Assembly: GCA_034439915.1 (NCBI GenBank) | Contig: JAWXBI010000181.1 | Location: forward strand, 1 to 7,217 | Source of the DNA: JADJLQ01 sp034439915 | Lineage (GTDB): Bacteria > Bacteroidota > Bacteroidia > Chitinophagales > Saprospiraceae | Length of the DNA stretch: 7,217 nucleotides | Direction: 5' to 3' | In this document: in pieces, positions 1-7,150 of the stretch | Layout: every line of letters starts with the position of its first letter | How positions within the stretch are numbered: position 1 is the stretch's first letter | Made by a program: the position numbers and the translations under genes | The notes under the pieces: model-generated | What the model was told of the DNA's origin: nothing | What the model saw: the letters and a program-made list of their open reading frames with translations, nothing else | The model's database searches: none

Positions 1-66
1 AATATCAAAAGAAACATCGCTAAATTTGAAATCAAACCTGAAGACCTTGGGTTTGTAACAGTCTGA
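1..66 (+). CDS. possible C-terminal end of an upstream gene, cut by window edge
   Basis: An open frame enters from the first base and ends at a TGA at 64-66, giving 21 residues that end in KPEDLGFVTV. The alternation of charged and hydrophobic residues looks protein-like, but the stretch is too short to assign a family. A second frame is also open for almost as long, so the frame choice is uncertain. If real, it is the tail of a plus-strand gene ending about 200 bases before the IS4 remnant. Confidence 0.25.
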   Translation, partial: NIKRNIAKFEIKPEDLGFVTV

Positions 67-212
67 TTAACAGCAAGACTCTAAAACGTTAGTCAGAATG
101 CTATTGCAAAACTCTACACTTAACTAAAATGCCTGACTTAGCCAACATATTTCCTAAATTGCAAAATACAATAATTAGACTCTTAAAACTGAGTACATGA
201 CATAAAGTAAAA

Positions 213-271
213 TCGCCATATATTGTGAGTTGAATATCAAGTATATAACTTAAATCTCACTAATATGGCGA
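213..271 (+). promoter_or_regulatory. inverted repeat enclosing the IS4 transposase start codon
   Basis: Bases 213-221 (TCGCCATAT) pair perfectly with 263-271 (ATATGGCGA). Bases 225-229 (GTGAG) pair with 256-260 (CTCAC). A small 3x2 internal loop separates the two helices, and the apical loop is about 26 bases. The transposase ATG at 265-267 lies inside the outer helix. In RNA this would bury the start codon. Several IS4-group elements (IS10 and IS50 are the classic cases) use such a structure so that transcripts entering from outside are poorly translated; that role here is inferred. A transcript starting between the arms would escape the block. Confidence 0.45.
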
Positions 272-678
272 CTAAGGCACAAAGTACAGAGTTCATTGAC
301 ATTTTTCGAGGATTTTTCAGAGGATTTCATGGCGCACGAATCAAGACCTTGCTCCTGTTGGTACAGGCACTTGCTTCATTGGGGTCGATCAACCTTGTTC
401 GGCTAGCTGCTGGTTTAAAAACAGAAGTAGATCCGGATAGCAATTACAGGAGGATACAACGATTCATTCATGAGATCCAATTTAGTAGTGAGTCATTGGT
501 TCCGTTTTTATTGAAGTTAGTTGGCATCACAGCTCCGTATACACGTATTCTGGATCGAACCAATTGGCAGTTTGGTAAGGCAAAAATCAATTTCTTAATG
601 CTCAGTGTGTATGGAGGAGGATGGAGCATATCTGGGGGAAGTCCAGTATGCGTATCAGTTTTGGCCATTGTATTTTAG
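265..678 (+). pseudogene. IS4-family transposase, N-terminal fragment
   Basis: The first ~117 residues (to about base 616) read as the N-terminal third of an IS4-family DDE transposase. Supporting motifs are NYRRIQRF near residues 60-67 and ILDRTNWQFG at 95-104, in which D97 corresponds to the first catalytic aspartate. IS4 transposases are usually about 350-450 residues, so the remaining two thirds, including the second aspartate and the glutamate, are missing. After NFLMLSVYGG the frame runs on for about 20 unrelated residues to a TAG at 676-678, entering DNA that belongs to an IS66 remnant on the opposite strand. The ATG at 265 is chosen because it begins a family-like N-terminus, and it sits in a hairpin. 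No Shine-Dalgarno sequence is visible and no left terminal repeat could be placed. It cannot be an active transposase. Confidence 0.8.
616..640. other. junction between IS4 and IS66 remnants
   Basis: Plus-strand similarity to IS4 transposases stops at about base 616, and minus-strand similarity to IS66 TnpC stops at about 641. The roughly 25 bases between fit neither family in any frame I read. Both elements are broken at internal coding positions, so this is a deletion or recombination joint rather than an intact element end. The exact breakpoint cannot be placed without alignments. Confidence 0.5.
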
Positions 679-865
679 GATAGGAAAGCGCTTTTCCATA
701 GGCTCTTTTTGGTTCAACCCCTTGCTGAAGTTCCGAATCAATCCATTGCCTTAACTCATTAAGCACAGGCCTCATTTGCTGATCCCGGTACAGCTTTTTC
801 TTGGCAAGAGAAAGCTCTTTGCCTGATCGATCCATGATGTATATCTTTTGAATCATAGCCAACAC
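641..865 (-). pseudogene. IS66-family transposase (TnpC), internal fragment
   Basis: The minus strand encodes about 75 residues matching the C-terminal half of the IS66 TnpC transposase. Recognisable features are IQKIY followed by R at residues 5-13, then RPVLNELRQWI at 32-42, PKRAYGKALSY at 52-62 and QWPKLIRILD at 66-75. In intact IS66 proteins (about 500 residues) the last motif is followed by DG, then IDNN and ER, which carry the final catalytic glutamate. Here the match ends just before that and continues into unrelated sequence to a stop at 602. The frame opens with GTG at 865, but that is not a true start: more than 300 N-terminal residues are absent and an in-frame TGA lies at 911-913. 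It overlaps the oxidoreductase tail by 13 bases in another frame. No terminal repeats, tnpA or tnpB are seen. Confidence 0.75.
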
Positions 866-2352
866 TTGTTCGATCCTGGTTTTATTCGTCTCCCCCGTCC
901 CCTTTGGCTTTCACATATTTGAGCTGGATCGTTCTTTTCTTTACCAGACTGTTTTTTTTCCACTCCAGTCATTAATCGCATATTCACCGCATCCCATTTC
1001 AAGGCCCTGCCCTGGGCCGCACTCATATTGCATGCCAGGGATGGCGCTGCTGCCCTTAATCCAAAAGTGGCATCTTCCAGGATCGGAGTACCTGAGCGGA
1101 TACCATTAAAAAAACTGATCATGTGGTCGAGGCGGTCATCGTATCCCGCTGGAGCATTATATTCTATGGTCTTACCCATCTCATATCCTCCTTTGGCTTC
1201 ACCGTATTTATCCGCATACCATTTTTTAAAGTCTTCTTTTTGTTGAGCCGAAAAACTATCGAATGAATCATAACCTCCATAACCCAGGGCTGCACTTCTT
1301 TTTAAGGTTTTTACTTTAAAATCATTCCAGCCAATATCGATTACTCCGTCGGTGCCAATAAATTTTATACCAAATCCACTTTTTCCTTCACCATCCGCGA
1401 GGTTGACCCGGGTATAGACCTGATAGGCCGGTAGTTTACCGCGTTCCGGGTAACTCAAAAAAGCATTGACCATATCATAGGCGTCCCGGCCATCTTTCCA
1501 ATAATTGATTTCTCCCAGTGCATAAATTTTATTCGGACCTATAGAGCCGGTAACGGTATGCAGTGCCGTGAGGAGATGTACGATCAAGTCCCCCGCAGCC
1601 CCTGTACCATAATCCTTATAATTACGCCATCTGAAAAACCGGACAGGATCGAAGGCCACCTTGGGGGCATGGCCCAGAAAACGGTCAAAGTCAATGGTCT
1701 GCGGTGAAGCATCGGTAGGTATAGAATATTGCCAGGCACCCCGGGCATCCGAGCGATCGCAATAAGCTTCTACATAAGTGAGTTCACCGATCACACCCTG
1801 TTCAAAGTATTTTTTCGCTTCAAGTATAGCCGCGCTGCTCGCCCGTTGACTACCTACCTGCAATACTTTTTTTGTTTTTTTCTGAGTGGCTATCATCGCA
1901 GCACCTTCTTCTATTTTCTGGACCATGGGTTTTTCACAATACACATGTTTACCCGCATTCATAGCGTCTACTGCCATTCTTTGGTGCCAATGATCCGGAG
2001 TACAGATCAGTACAGCATCTATATCTTTTCTCGCTAATAATTCCCTGTAATCTTTGGTGGTAAATAGTTCATTCCCCCATTTTTCTTTCGCACGATCTAT
2101 CCTACCGGTATACAAGTCACATACGGCGGCCAGTTCTACCCCATCCACCCGCTTGGCGGTATCGGTGTCGTAATGTCCGATAATCCCTGAGCCGATCAAT
2201 CCAATCCTGATTTTATCGTTGGAGCTGATTTTTTGAACAGGCCTCAGTTGATGTCGGATGACCGGATCGGAGGCTAAGACTGGTGTGGTGATACCGGCGG
2301 CGGCCATAGATCCACCTATTTTTTTTATAAATTTTCTTCTTGAATGTTGCAT
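853..2352 (-). CDS. Gfo/Idh/MocA-family oxidoreductase with Tat signal
   Basis: Predicted NAD(P)-dependent oxidoreductase of the Gfo/Idh/MocA family, which generally oxidises or reduces sugars, polyols or their derivatives; the substrate cannot be told. The N-terminus has a twin-arginine signal (SRRKFIKK, residues 4-11, then a hydrophobic stretch ending VLA at 25-27), suggesting folded export to the periplasm. The Rossmann nucleotide loop is GSGIIG at 54-59, the family EKP motif is at 140-142, and GDLIVH at 254-259 carries the Asp and His usual in the active-site region. The conserved end, WDAVNMRLM, is reached at about residue 461 (base 970), where relatives normally stop. The last ~38 residues are basic, family-unlike and run into the IS66 remnant, so the native 3' end has probably been replaced. 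The ATG at 2352 is chosen because the Tat motif follows at once. The leader gap is 342 bases, so the gene is probably transcribed alone. Confidence 0.9.
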   Translation of the reverse strand: MQHSRRKFIKKIGGSMAAAGITTPVLASDPVIRHQLRPVQKISSNDKIRIGLIGSGIIGHYDTDTAKRVDGVELAAVCDLYTGRIDRAKEKWGNELFTTKDYRELLARKDIDAVLICTPDHWHQRMAVDAMNAGKHVYCEKPMVQKIEEGAAMIATQKKTKKVLQVGSQRASSAAILEAKKYFEQGVIGELTYVEAYCDRSDARGAWQYSIPTDASPQTIDFDRFLGHAPKVAFDPVRFFRWRNYKDYGTGAAGDLIVHLLTALHTVTGSIGPNKIYALGEINYWKDGRDAYDMVNAFLSYPERGKLPAYQVYTRVNLADGEGKSGFGIKFIGTDGVIDIGWNDFKVKTLKRSAALGYGGYDSFDSFSAQQKEDFKKWYADKYGEAKGGYEMGKTIEYNAPAGYDDRLDHMISFFNGIRSGTPILEDATFGLRAAAPSLACNMSAAQGRALKWDAVNMRLMTGVEKKQSGKEKNDPAQICESQRGRGRRIKPGSNKCWL

Positions 2353-2485
2353 ATCTTTTAGTTCTTTTGGGTAAAATAAAAAATCATCGGATTAGCGATC
2401 TCTTTTATAAACGGCAAAATAGGTATTCGGCCGGATTATAGATTATAAATTTTTCTTTCTGGTAATCTACCGTTCAAGGCTCGTT

Positions 2486-2662
2486 CTAAAAGAGTTTGCC
2501 ATTTGGCAATTTAATGGTAACGTGGTTATCCTTTTTATACGGTTGTATTGGCAAACTTACCATAGTGCCATTTTGAGGGGAGATGCCTGAGATCTGACTG
2601 AGTAAGAACCAAATAAACTTAATCCGCTTTAAATTTAAACTTACCTCCCCGAATTCATTAAA
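2486..2662 (-). pseudogene. C-terminal remnant of an unidentified protein
   Basis: The 342 bases between the oxidoreductase and the SNF2 gene (2353-2694) hold no full gene. The minus strand is open from 2662 to a TAG at 2486-2488, about 58 codons. Its last part reads VSLPIQPYKK then DNHVTIKLPNGKLF, with a beta-strand-like pattern and a polar end typical of a real C-terminus. No ATG precedes the Met at 2561-2563, and an in-frame TAA sits at 2663-2665, so it has no proper start. I read it as the tail of a decayed or deleted gene, but a chance open frame is possible. I do not recognise the family. The remaining 2353-2485 is AT-rich leader DNA that presumably holds the oxidoreductase promoter; no convincing promoter box was found. 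Confidence 0.35.
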
Positions 2663-2694
2663 TTATTCACCCCGTCAAAGACCTGCCTGAGGTT

Positions 2695-5600
2695 TTAATC
2701 TTTTAAACTCACCAATTCCCGGATTTCCCGATCACTCAACTCTCCGATCCACTTTTCTCCATTCATTACGGTGATATTGGCCAGGTGTTTTTTACTTTTT
2801 AGCATGTCGTCTATTTTCTCCTCCAGGGTCCCTTTTGTAATCATTCGATGTACCATTACATTTTTTGTTTGGCCAATCCGGAATGCCCGGTCTGTGGCCT
2901 GAGCTTCTACTGCGGGGTTCCACCAAAGGTCATAATGTATTACATGGCTACCAGCGGTAAGATTGAGTCCGGTGCCACCGGCTTTCAGGGACAAAATAAA
3001 GGTATCGTTGATCGCATTGATTTGAAAGGCCTGTACCATTTCGTCTCTTTCCTTTCGGCTATTGCCTCCATGCAATTGCAAAGCTTTTTTCCCACAATGT
3101 GTATGAATTACTTGCCGTAGGATATCACCCATCTCTCGGTATTGAGAAAAGATCAGTACTTTCTCGTTGTTTTCATAAATGGAATCCAATAATTGCAGAA
3201 GCATCATCATTTTACCCGATTGATCCGGTTGTAAGTTGTCGTTTTTCTTTAAATAATTTGCAGGATGGTTGCAAATCTGTTTTAAGACCGTGAGTAATTT
3301 TAAAATAAGGCCTCGCCGGTCGATGCCATCTGCTTGTTCTACGGCATTTAAAAGTTCAGTGGTTGCACTTTTATAAAGCGAAGCTTGTTCTTTGCTAAGA
3401 TAACAATATTGGTTGTTTTCTATTTTATCCGGTAAATCATTGATAATGTTTTTATCCGTTTTGACTCTTCGCAGGATAAAGGGGGCCGTAATTTTTCGAA
3501 ATTTTTCCAATCTTTTTTTGTCCTGATTTATTTCGATGGGTTTGGAATATTCATCATTAAACCAATTGGCATTTCCCAGATAACCCGGATTGGCAAAATC
3601 AAAAATGCTCCAATATTCCAGGAGCCGGTTTTCCACCGGGGTGCCGCTCATGGCTATTTTGGTGTGGGCGGTTATTTTTTTAATCGCTTTTGTTTGTGCT
3701 GTTTCTGTATTTTTTATATTTTGGGCCTCATCGATTACCAATACATGCCATTTTTGTTTACAGAGTTTTTCGTTTTGGGTTCTGGCCATCCCATACGTCG
3801 TGATCACCACATCGAATTTATTAAAATCAGTTTTGCGATTCGGGCCGTGAAAAACTGTGGTTGAAAGCGAAGGAGCAAATTTTGAACATTCTTTTTGCCA
3901 ATTGCTGAGCAAGGTAGTTGGGGCCACTACCAATACGGGTTTATTTTTTAAAAATCCTTCTTCCTTAAATTTTTGGATGGTTGTGATGACCTGTATCGTT
4001 TTACCCAGCCCCATATCATCTGCCAGTAACGAACCTAAACCCAATTGAGTATTTTTATACATCCAGCTAAATCCCCGCTCTTGATAAGGACGAAGTACCG
4101 CATCCAGTCCTTTTGGCAGATTAACCGCATCCATTTTTAATATATCATTTATCCTTTGTTGTAAAGATTTATCTATCTGTACCGGAGCATTTTCAAAATC
4201 GCCGCTCAAAGCCGCTTGCAACAGCATAAATGCACCCGGAGTGGTAGGGGCGGTTAGTTTTTTTATTATCCTGTCAATCTCCTCCTTATTCATCAGCACA
4301 TATTGGTCTCTTATTTTTACCAACCGGGAGGTTTGAACGGACAGTTCCATAAATTCTTCTTTACCGATAAAATGATTTCCTACCGCTACCTTCCATTCAA
4401 AATCAATCAGATCGGTCAGGGACAGGAAACTCTTGTTCCTTACTTTGGGTTTTAAGGCAACCGTGACTTTAGGATACAAAATCTCCTGCAGGCTTTTAGG
4501 TAATAAGATCTGAATGCCAAACATTTTGATGGCCGGCAAGATCTCCGTAAGAACATCGGCAAATGTATGTGCACTATACTGCAGGCGCTTAGTTCCTTCT
4601 GACTCGATGATGGAATTGAGGCCTGGCATGTAATGGGCAAGCAACTGGACAGCTTTTAACACCTCAAACTGCTTTAATTTTTCCTTATTCAAAAAGGCAG
4701 ACAGTGACTCTACCGGTTGCAAGATTGCTCCATTATCTTTTATCAATACTTCCAATTCAAACCCGCCATTGTTTTTATGTTCATGCACTTGTAAAACCGG
4801 AGAATACGCTTTTTTATTAAGCGTAAACCGGCTCAGCCAGAGCTGAATGGTGTTGGGAATTTCCTTTTCGAAAAAACCGTCAAATTCATGGATGGTATCA
4901 TCAAAAAAAAGTTCAATTAATTTTTCATCGCGGATATTTAAATTTTTTTCATTTCGTTTGTACCCACTATAACTATCTTTCACCGACGCGTTGATAAATA
5001 ACGAACAAATCATATAGAGCCCTTCTTCCGGTCTCGATGGTGGTGGTTTAGTTGGTTTTTTTGATTTTTTAACAAGAATATCAAAGATTACCATTTCCGG
5101 AGGAAGCCATTGCATTAATACATCAATTACTGATTTTACACTGCTGTTGACCAAGGCAGGAATCCATTGTATGTGATATTCAATTGGGCCGGAAAGAAAC
5201 AGTCTGGGCAAGATAGCTCCCCGTTCACAGAGGATATTACAACACCTGAAAGCACGATAGAGTAAAATAAATGAAGGGGAATAATTATCCAAATGCTTTT
5301 TTTCCGTTTTAGAAAGCAGGTTGACCAGATCATAAAAATCAATTTTTATTTGTTTTTTATTGGTATCGATCGCCGAGATCCGGGCCACACCATCTGGCTT
5401 AAAATGAATGAAGAACTGATAATACCGGTAATCCGGGGATAAAATTTCCGGTTTGTTTTTAAGCTTTGCCAAATAATCCGGTTCATTGCGGCTTAGTCTT
5501 TTGTATTGTGTTTGCAGAATGGATTTAAAATCTCCATCTGTGTAGAAAAGAGGATTTGCTGTAAACAATAAAGGCAGTGTTGACCTTAGATCTTCTATCA

Positions 5601-6243
5601 ATGAAAAGTCGGGGATTTCCTTGGGAAGTTTGTTTAACAAGGCCTGACTTGCAACGGTTTTTGCTTTCCCGGATGGAGCTGCAATACAATCCTGGATGGA
5701 AAAGATTTTTTCTTCTTCAAGCTGATGAAATTGGGTTTGATGCGGGTCAAGTTCAGCCAGGAGATTCAGTCGATGAAGTGAAAAAACAATAAATGGGTTT
5801 TGATCTATTTCATTGGCTATCAGGTAAATAACAGCTGCCAGATGTTTGCAAGGAACTGCAAAGTCCGGACAAGAACAATTTAATTTAATATCCTGCCAAC
5901 TTTGGGCAAATATTTTAATCTTGTTTTTTTCCGCTATGGCCAGTAATTCATGTGGCAATTGGCGATTGAGTAATTGCGATAAAATGAGGGGATTGGTTTT
6001 GATGTTCGATAGCAATGCTTTTTTTTCCTTATCCGTAAACGGAGGTACTACAATATTAATGTCATAGGGCCTTGGCCTGCTGCCCCTTACCTTGGCTTGT
6101 ATGACATTTTCACTGATCGTAATATTCTTGACCTTACCCCCATTGGCATAACTCCTCCCCCTGGGAAGCCTGTTTGAAAAATCAATTCTATCCAGTGATT
6201 TGAGCCACTGTTCACCCCACCAGGTGCGTCCGTATTGCGCCAT
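2695..6243 (-). CDS. SWIM zinc finger-SNF2 family ATP-dependent helicase/translocase
   Basis: An 1182-residue predicted double-stranded-DNA translocase of the SWI2/SNF2 group. Residues 1-150 form the N-terminal region found in bacterial SWIM proteins (starts MAQYGRTWWGEQW), with a SWIM zinc site C123-x-C125-x6-C132-x-H134. Residues ~200-700 are a long, divergent region matching in position the SNF2-associated domain of bacterial relatives. The ATPase core is complete: Walker A DDMGLGKT (742-749), APTTLLSNW (774-782), DEAQ box (838-841), SGTP (866-869) and LRRVKTD (924-930). In the C-terminal lobe are KVLIFSQY (1028-1035), LHGG (1057-1060), AGGTGLNL (1088-1095) and the arginine-finger motif QATDRAFRIGQ (1115-1125). 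All catalytic residues are present, so it should hydrolyse ATP. SNF2 proteins remodel protein-DNA complexes; the target here is unknown. The frame is uninterrupted from the ATG at 6243, which directly precedes the conserved SWIM-protein N-terminus. No Shine-Dalgarno sequence is visible. Confidence 0.93.
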   Translation of the reverse strand: MAQYGRTWWGEQWLKSLDRIDFSNRLPRGRSYANGGKVKNITISENVIQAKVRGSRPRPYDINIVVPPFTDKEKKALLSNIKTNPLILSQLLNRQLPHELLAIAEKNKIKIFAQSWQDIKLNCSCPDFAVPCKHLAAVIYLIANEIDQNPFIVFSLHRLNLLAELDPHQTQFHQLEEEKIFSIQDCIAAPSGKAKTVASQALLNKLPKEIPDFSLIEDLRSTLPLLFTANPLFYTDGDFKSILQTQYKRLSRNEPDYLAKLKNKPEILSPDYRYYQFFIHFKPDGVARISAIDTNKKQIKIDFYDLVNLLSKTEKKHLDNYSPSFILLYRAFRCCNILCERGAILPRLFLSGPIEYHIQWIPALVNSSVKSVIDVLMQWLPPEMVIFDILVKKSKKPTKPPPSRPEEGLYMICSLFINASVKDSYSGYKRNEKNLNIRDEKLIELFFDDTIHEFDGFFEKEIPNTIQLWLSRFTLNKKAYSPVLQVHEHKNNGGFELEVLIKDNGAILQPVESLSAFLNKEKLKQFEVLKAVQLLAHYMPGLNSIIESEGTKRLQYSAHTFADVLTEILPAIKMFGIQILLPKSLQEILYPKVTVALKPKVRNKSFLSLTDLIDFEWKVAVGNHFIGKEEFMELSVQTSRLVKIRDQYVLMNKEEIDRIIKKLTAPTTPGAFMLLQAALSGDFENAPVQIDKSLQQRINDILKMDAVNLPKGLDAVLRPYQERGFSWMYKNTQLGLGSLLADDMGLGKTIQVITTIQKFKEEGFLKNKPVLVVAPTTLLSNWQKECSKFAPSLSTTVFHGPNRKTDFNKFDVVITTYGMARTQNEKLCKQKWHVLVIDEAQNIKNTETAQTKAIKKITAHTKIAMSGTPVENRLLEYWSIFDFANPGYLGNANWFNDEYSKPIEINQDKKRLEKFRKITAPFILRRVKTDKNIINDLPDKIENNQYCYLSKEQASLYKSATTELLNAVEQADGIDRRGLILKLLTVLKQICNHPANYLKKNDNLQPDQSGKMMMLLQLLDSIYENNEKVLIFSQYREMGDILRQVIHTHCGKKALQLHGGNSRKERDEMVQAFQINAINDTFILSLKAGGTGLNLTAGSHVIHYDLWWNPAVEAQATDRAFRIGQTKNVMVHRMITKGTLEEKIDDMLKSKKHLANITVMNGEKWIGELSDREIRELVSLKD

Positions 6244-6388
6244 TTTATTGATATGATTATTGGGTGTAAGTTATTAATAATTGAGGCAAGCTACTCAGGT
6301 AAAGCAGTCTTAATTTTACCAAACCTTTGACTGTTATTAACCCTACTGCTTAGAACGGATAAGGTATCCACCCGATGGACAAAATAAC

Positions 6389-6835
6389 TCACAACCGCGC
6401 TCTAAACAACCTATAATGTTGTTTCACCCTCTCCATATACTGTTTTTCGGTAAGTAAAAGGTCATTAAATAGTTTCAATATTTTTCGTGCATGTTCGGAT
6501 TGATCAGACAATTCATTCAAAATGGGGGTAGTCAGTTGTTTAGCCTTCTTATTATCATTTCGACCCAACCACTTTTTGTAAAACGCTATAGTCTCCCATC
6601 CGTAGCCAATTATGGCTAGTGGATCTTTACCCGGAAGGGATTTCATATCTTTTGAATAATATACCGAAAAAAATACCCTTCGGCAATTACAGGAGATTTC
6701 ATTGCAGAATGATTCTACAAATGAATAACACCCTTTAGGCAGGTTGTGTTTGTTATCACTGTGCAGTATAGTGATGGACCTGGTTTCGTGCATTGCCACC
6801 TCAGGTAGTATTTCATATAGAGGTTGAAAAGGCAT
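6389..6835 (-). CDS. small conserved protein with C-x4-C-x-C cluster
   Basis: A 148-residue soluble protein with no signal or membrane segment. Its mark is FCNEISCNCRRVFFSV at residues 43-58: C44, C49 and C51 form a C-x4-C-x-C cluster followed by two arginines and a hydrophobic strand. From memory, this resembles a family of uncharacterised bacterial proteins with ETR near the start and a CDxxxCDCRR-like motif; I know no function for them. Metal binding, probably zinc, is inferred from the cysteines. GYGWETIAFYKKW (77-89) and a charged helical C-terminus (~115-147) follow. The gene lies 145 bases upstream of the SWIM-SNF2 gene on the same strand, so the two may share a transcript. The start is ambiguous: ATG at 6835 has no ribosome site, whereas Met15 (ATG at 6791-6793) has GAGG five bases before it and would give 134 residues. 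Confidence 0.75.
   Translation of the reverse strand: MPFQPLYEILPEVAMHETRSITILHSDNKHNLPKGCYSFVESFCNEISCNCRRVFFSVYYSKDMKSLPGKDPLAIIGYGWETIAFYKKWLGRNDNKKAKQLTTPILNELSDQSEHARKILKLFNDLLLTEKQYMERVKQHYRLFRARL
6799..6802 (-). promoter_or_regulatory. possible ribosome binding site for the internal start at 6793
   Basis: On the minus strand GAGG lies five bases before the ATG at 6791-6793 (reads CTGAGGTGGCAATG). It is the only Shine-Dalgarno-like site noticed next to a start codon in the window. It favours the shorter 134-residue form of the Cys-cluster protein, which would begin MHETRSIT. The longer form from 6835 still looks protein-like, so the site is suggestive only. Confidence 0.35.
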
Positions 6836-6892
6836 GTGGTTCTAATTGAATTAAAGTATTTTTTTTGCGACCCCGTTTATCCGTAGGATTCT

Positions 6893-7150
6893 ATGATTGG
6901 CGAATATAGCAGATGGAATACAATCTCCGGCATAGACTATCTTAAAACTTTATCTAACTTCCATGGTATCGCCTTGTCTAACCAGGTCAGCCGTACCCCT
7001 GACAAACACGGTTTTTTTAAAAATAAGCATCATGATTACAACGGTCATCAGGTGGCTTTGGCTTCTAAACCTTTTGAGATTGTTGCCTGCAAAGATTTAC
7101 TTCCTCGGATCAAAAAGCTGCGGCAACCAAACCTTAAAAAATGGAAATGA
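6893..7150 (+). CDS. doubtful small ORF, unrecognised basic protein
   Basis: An 85-residue plus-strand open frame from ATG 6893 to TGA 7148-7150. It is basic, His- and Lys-rich toward its end (KNKHHDYNGH, then KKLRQPNLKKWK), and has no signal, membrane segment or family motif that I recognise. By eye its codon choice is acceptable for a gene, but an in-frame TAG sits just upstream and there is no Shine-Dalgarno sequence. Its last 54 bases overlap, antisense, a minus-strand C-terminal coding end that looks more genuine. It may be a decayed gene, a small orphan gene or a chance frame. Confidence 0.28.
   Translation: MIGEYSRWNTISGIDYLKTLSNFHGIALSNQVSRTPDKHGFFKNKHHDYNGHQVALASKPFEIVACKDLLPRIKKLRQPNLKKWK

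Noticed and set aside
1028..2037. Plus-strand open frames of 72 and 102 codons inside the oxidoreductase gene
   Set aside because: They are antisense to a clearly coding frame with Rossmann and EKP motifs, and their translations look like noise.
2677..2697. Possible terminator hairpin at the end of the SNF2 gene (ACCT...AGGT)
   Set aside because: The stem is only four perfect base pairs, and on the minus-strand RNA the next pair is a mismatch; no following U-run is convincing.
2848..5792. Several open frames of 60-90 codons inside the SWIM-SNF2 gene on both strands
   Set aside because: They lie within a gene whose own frame has all expected motifs, and none shows a recognisable protein family; they are shadows of its codon pattern.
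6285..6345. Possible Bacteroidota-type promoter upstream of the SNF2 gene (TTTG, then TACCTGAG)
   Set aside because: The -7 box matches the TAnnTTTG consensus at only about five of eight positions, too weak to call.
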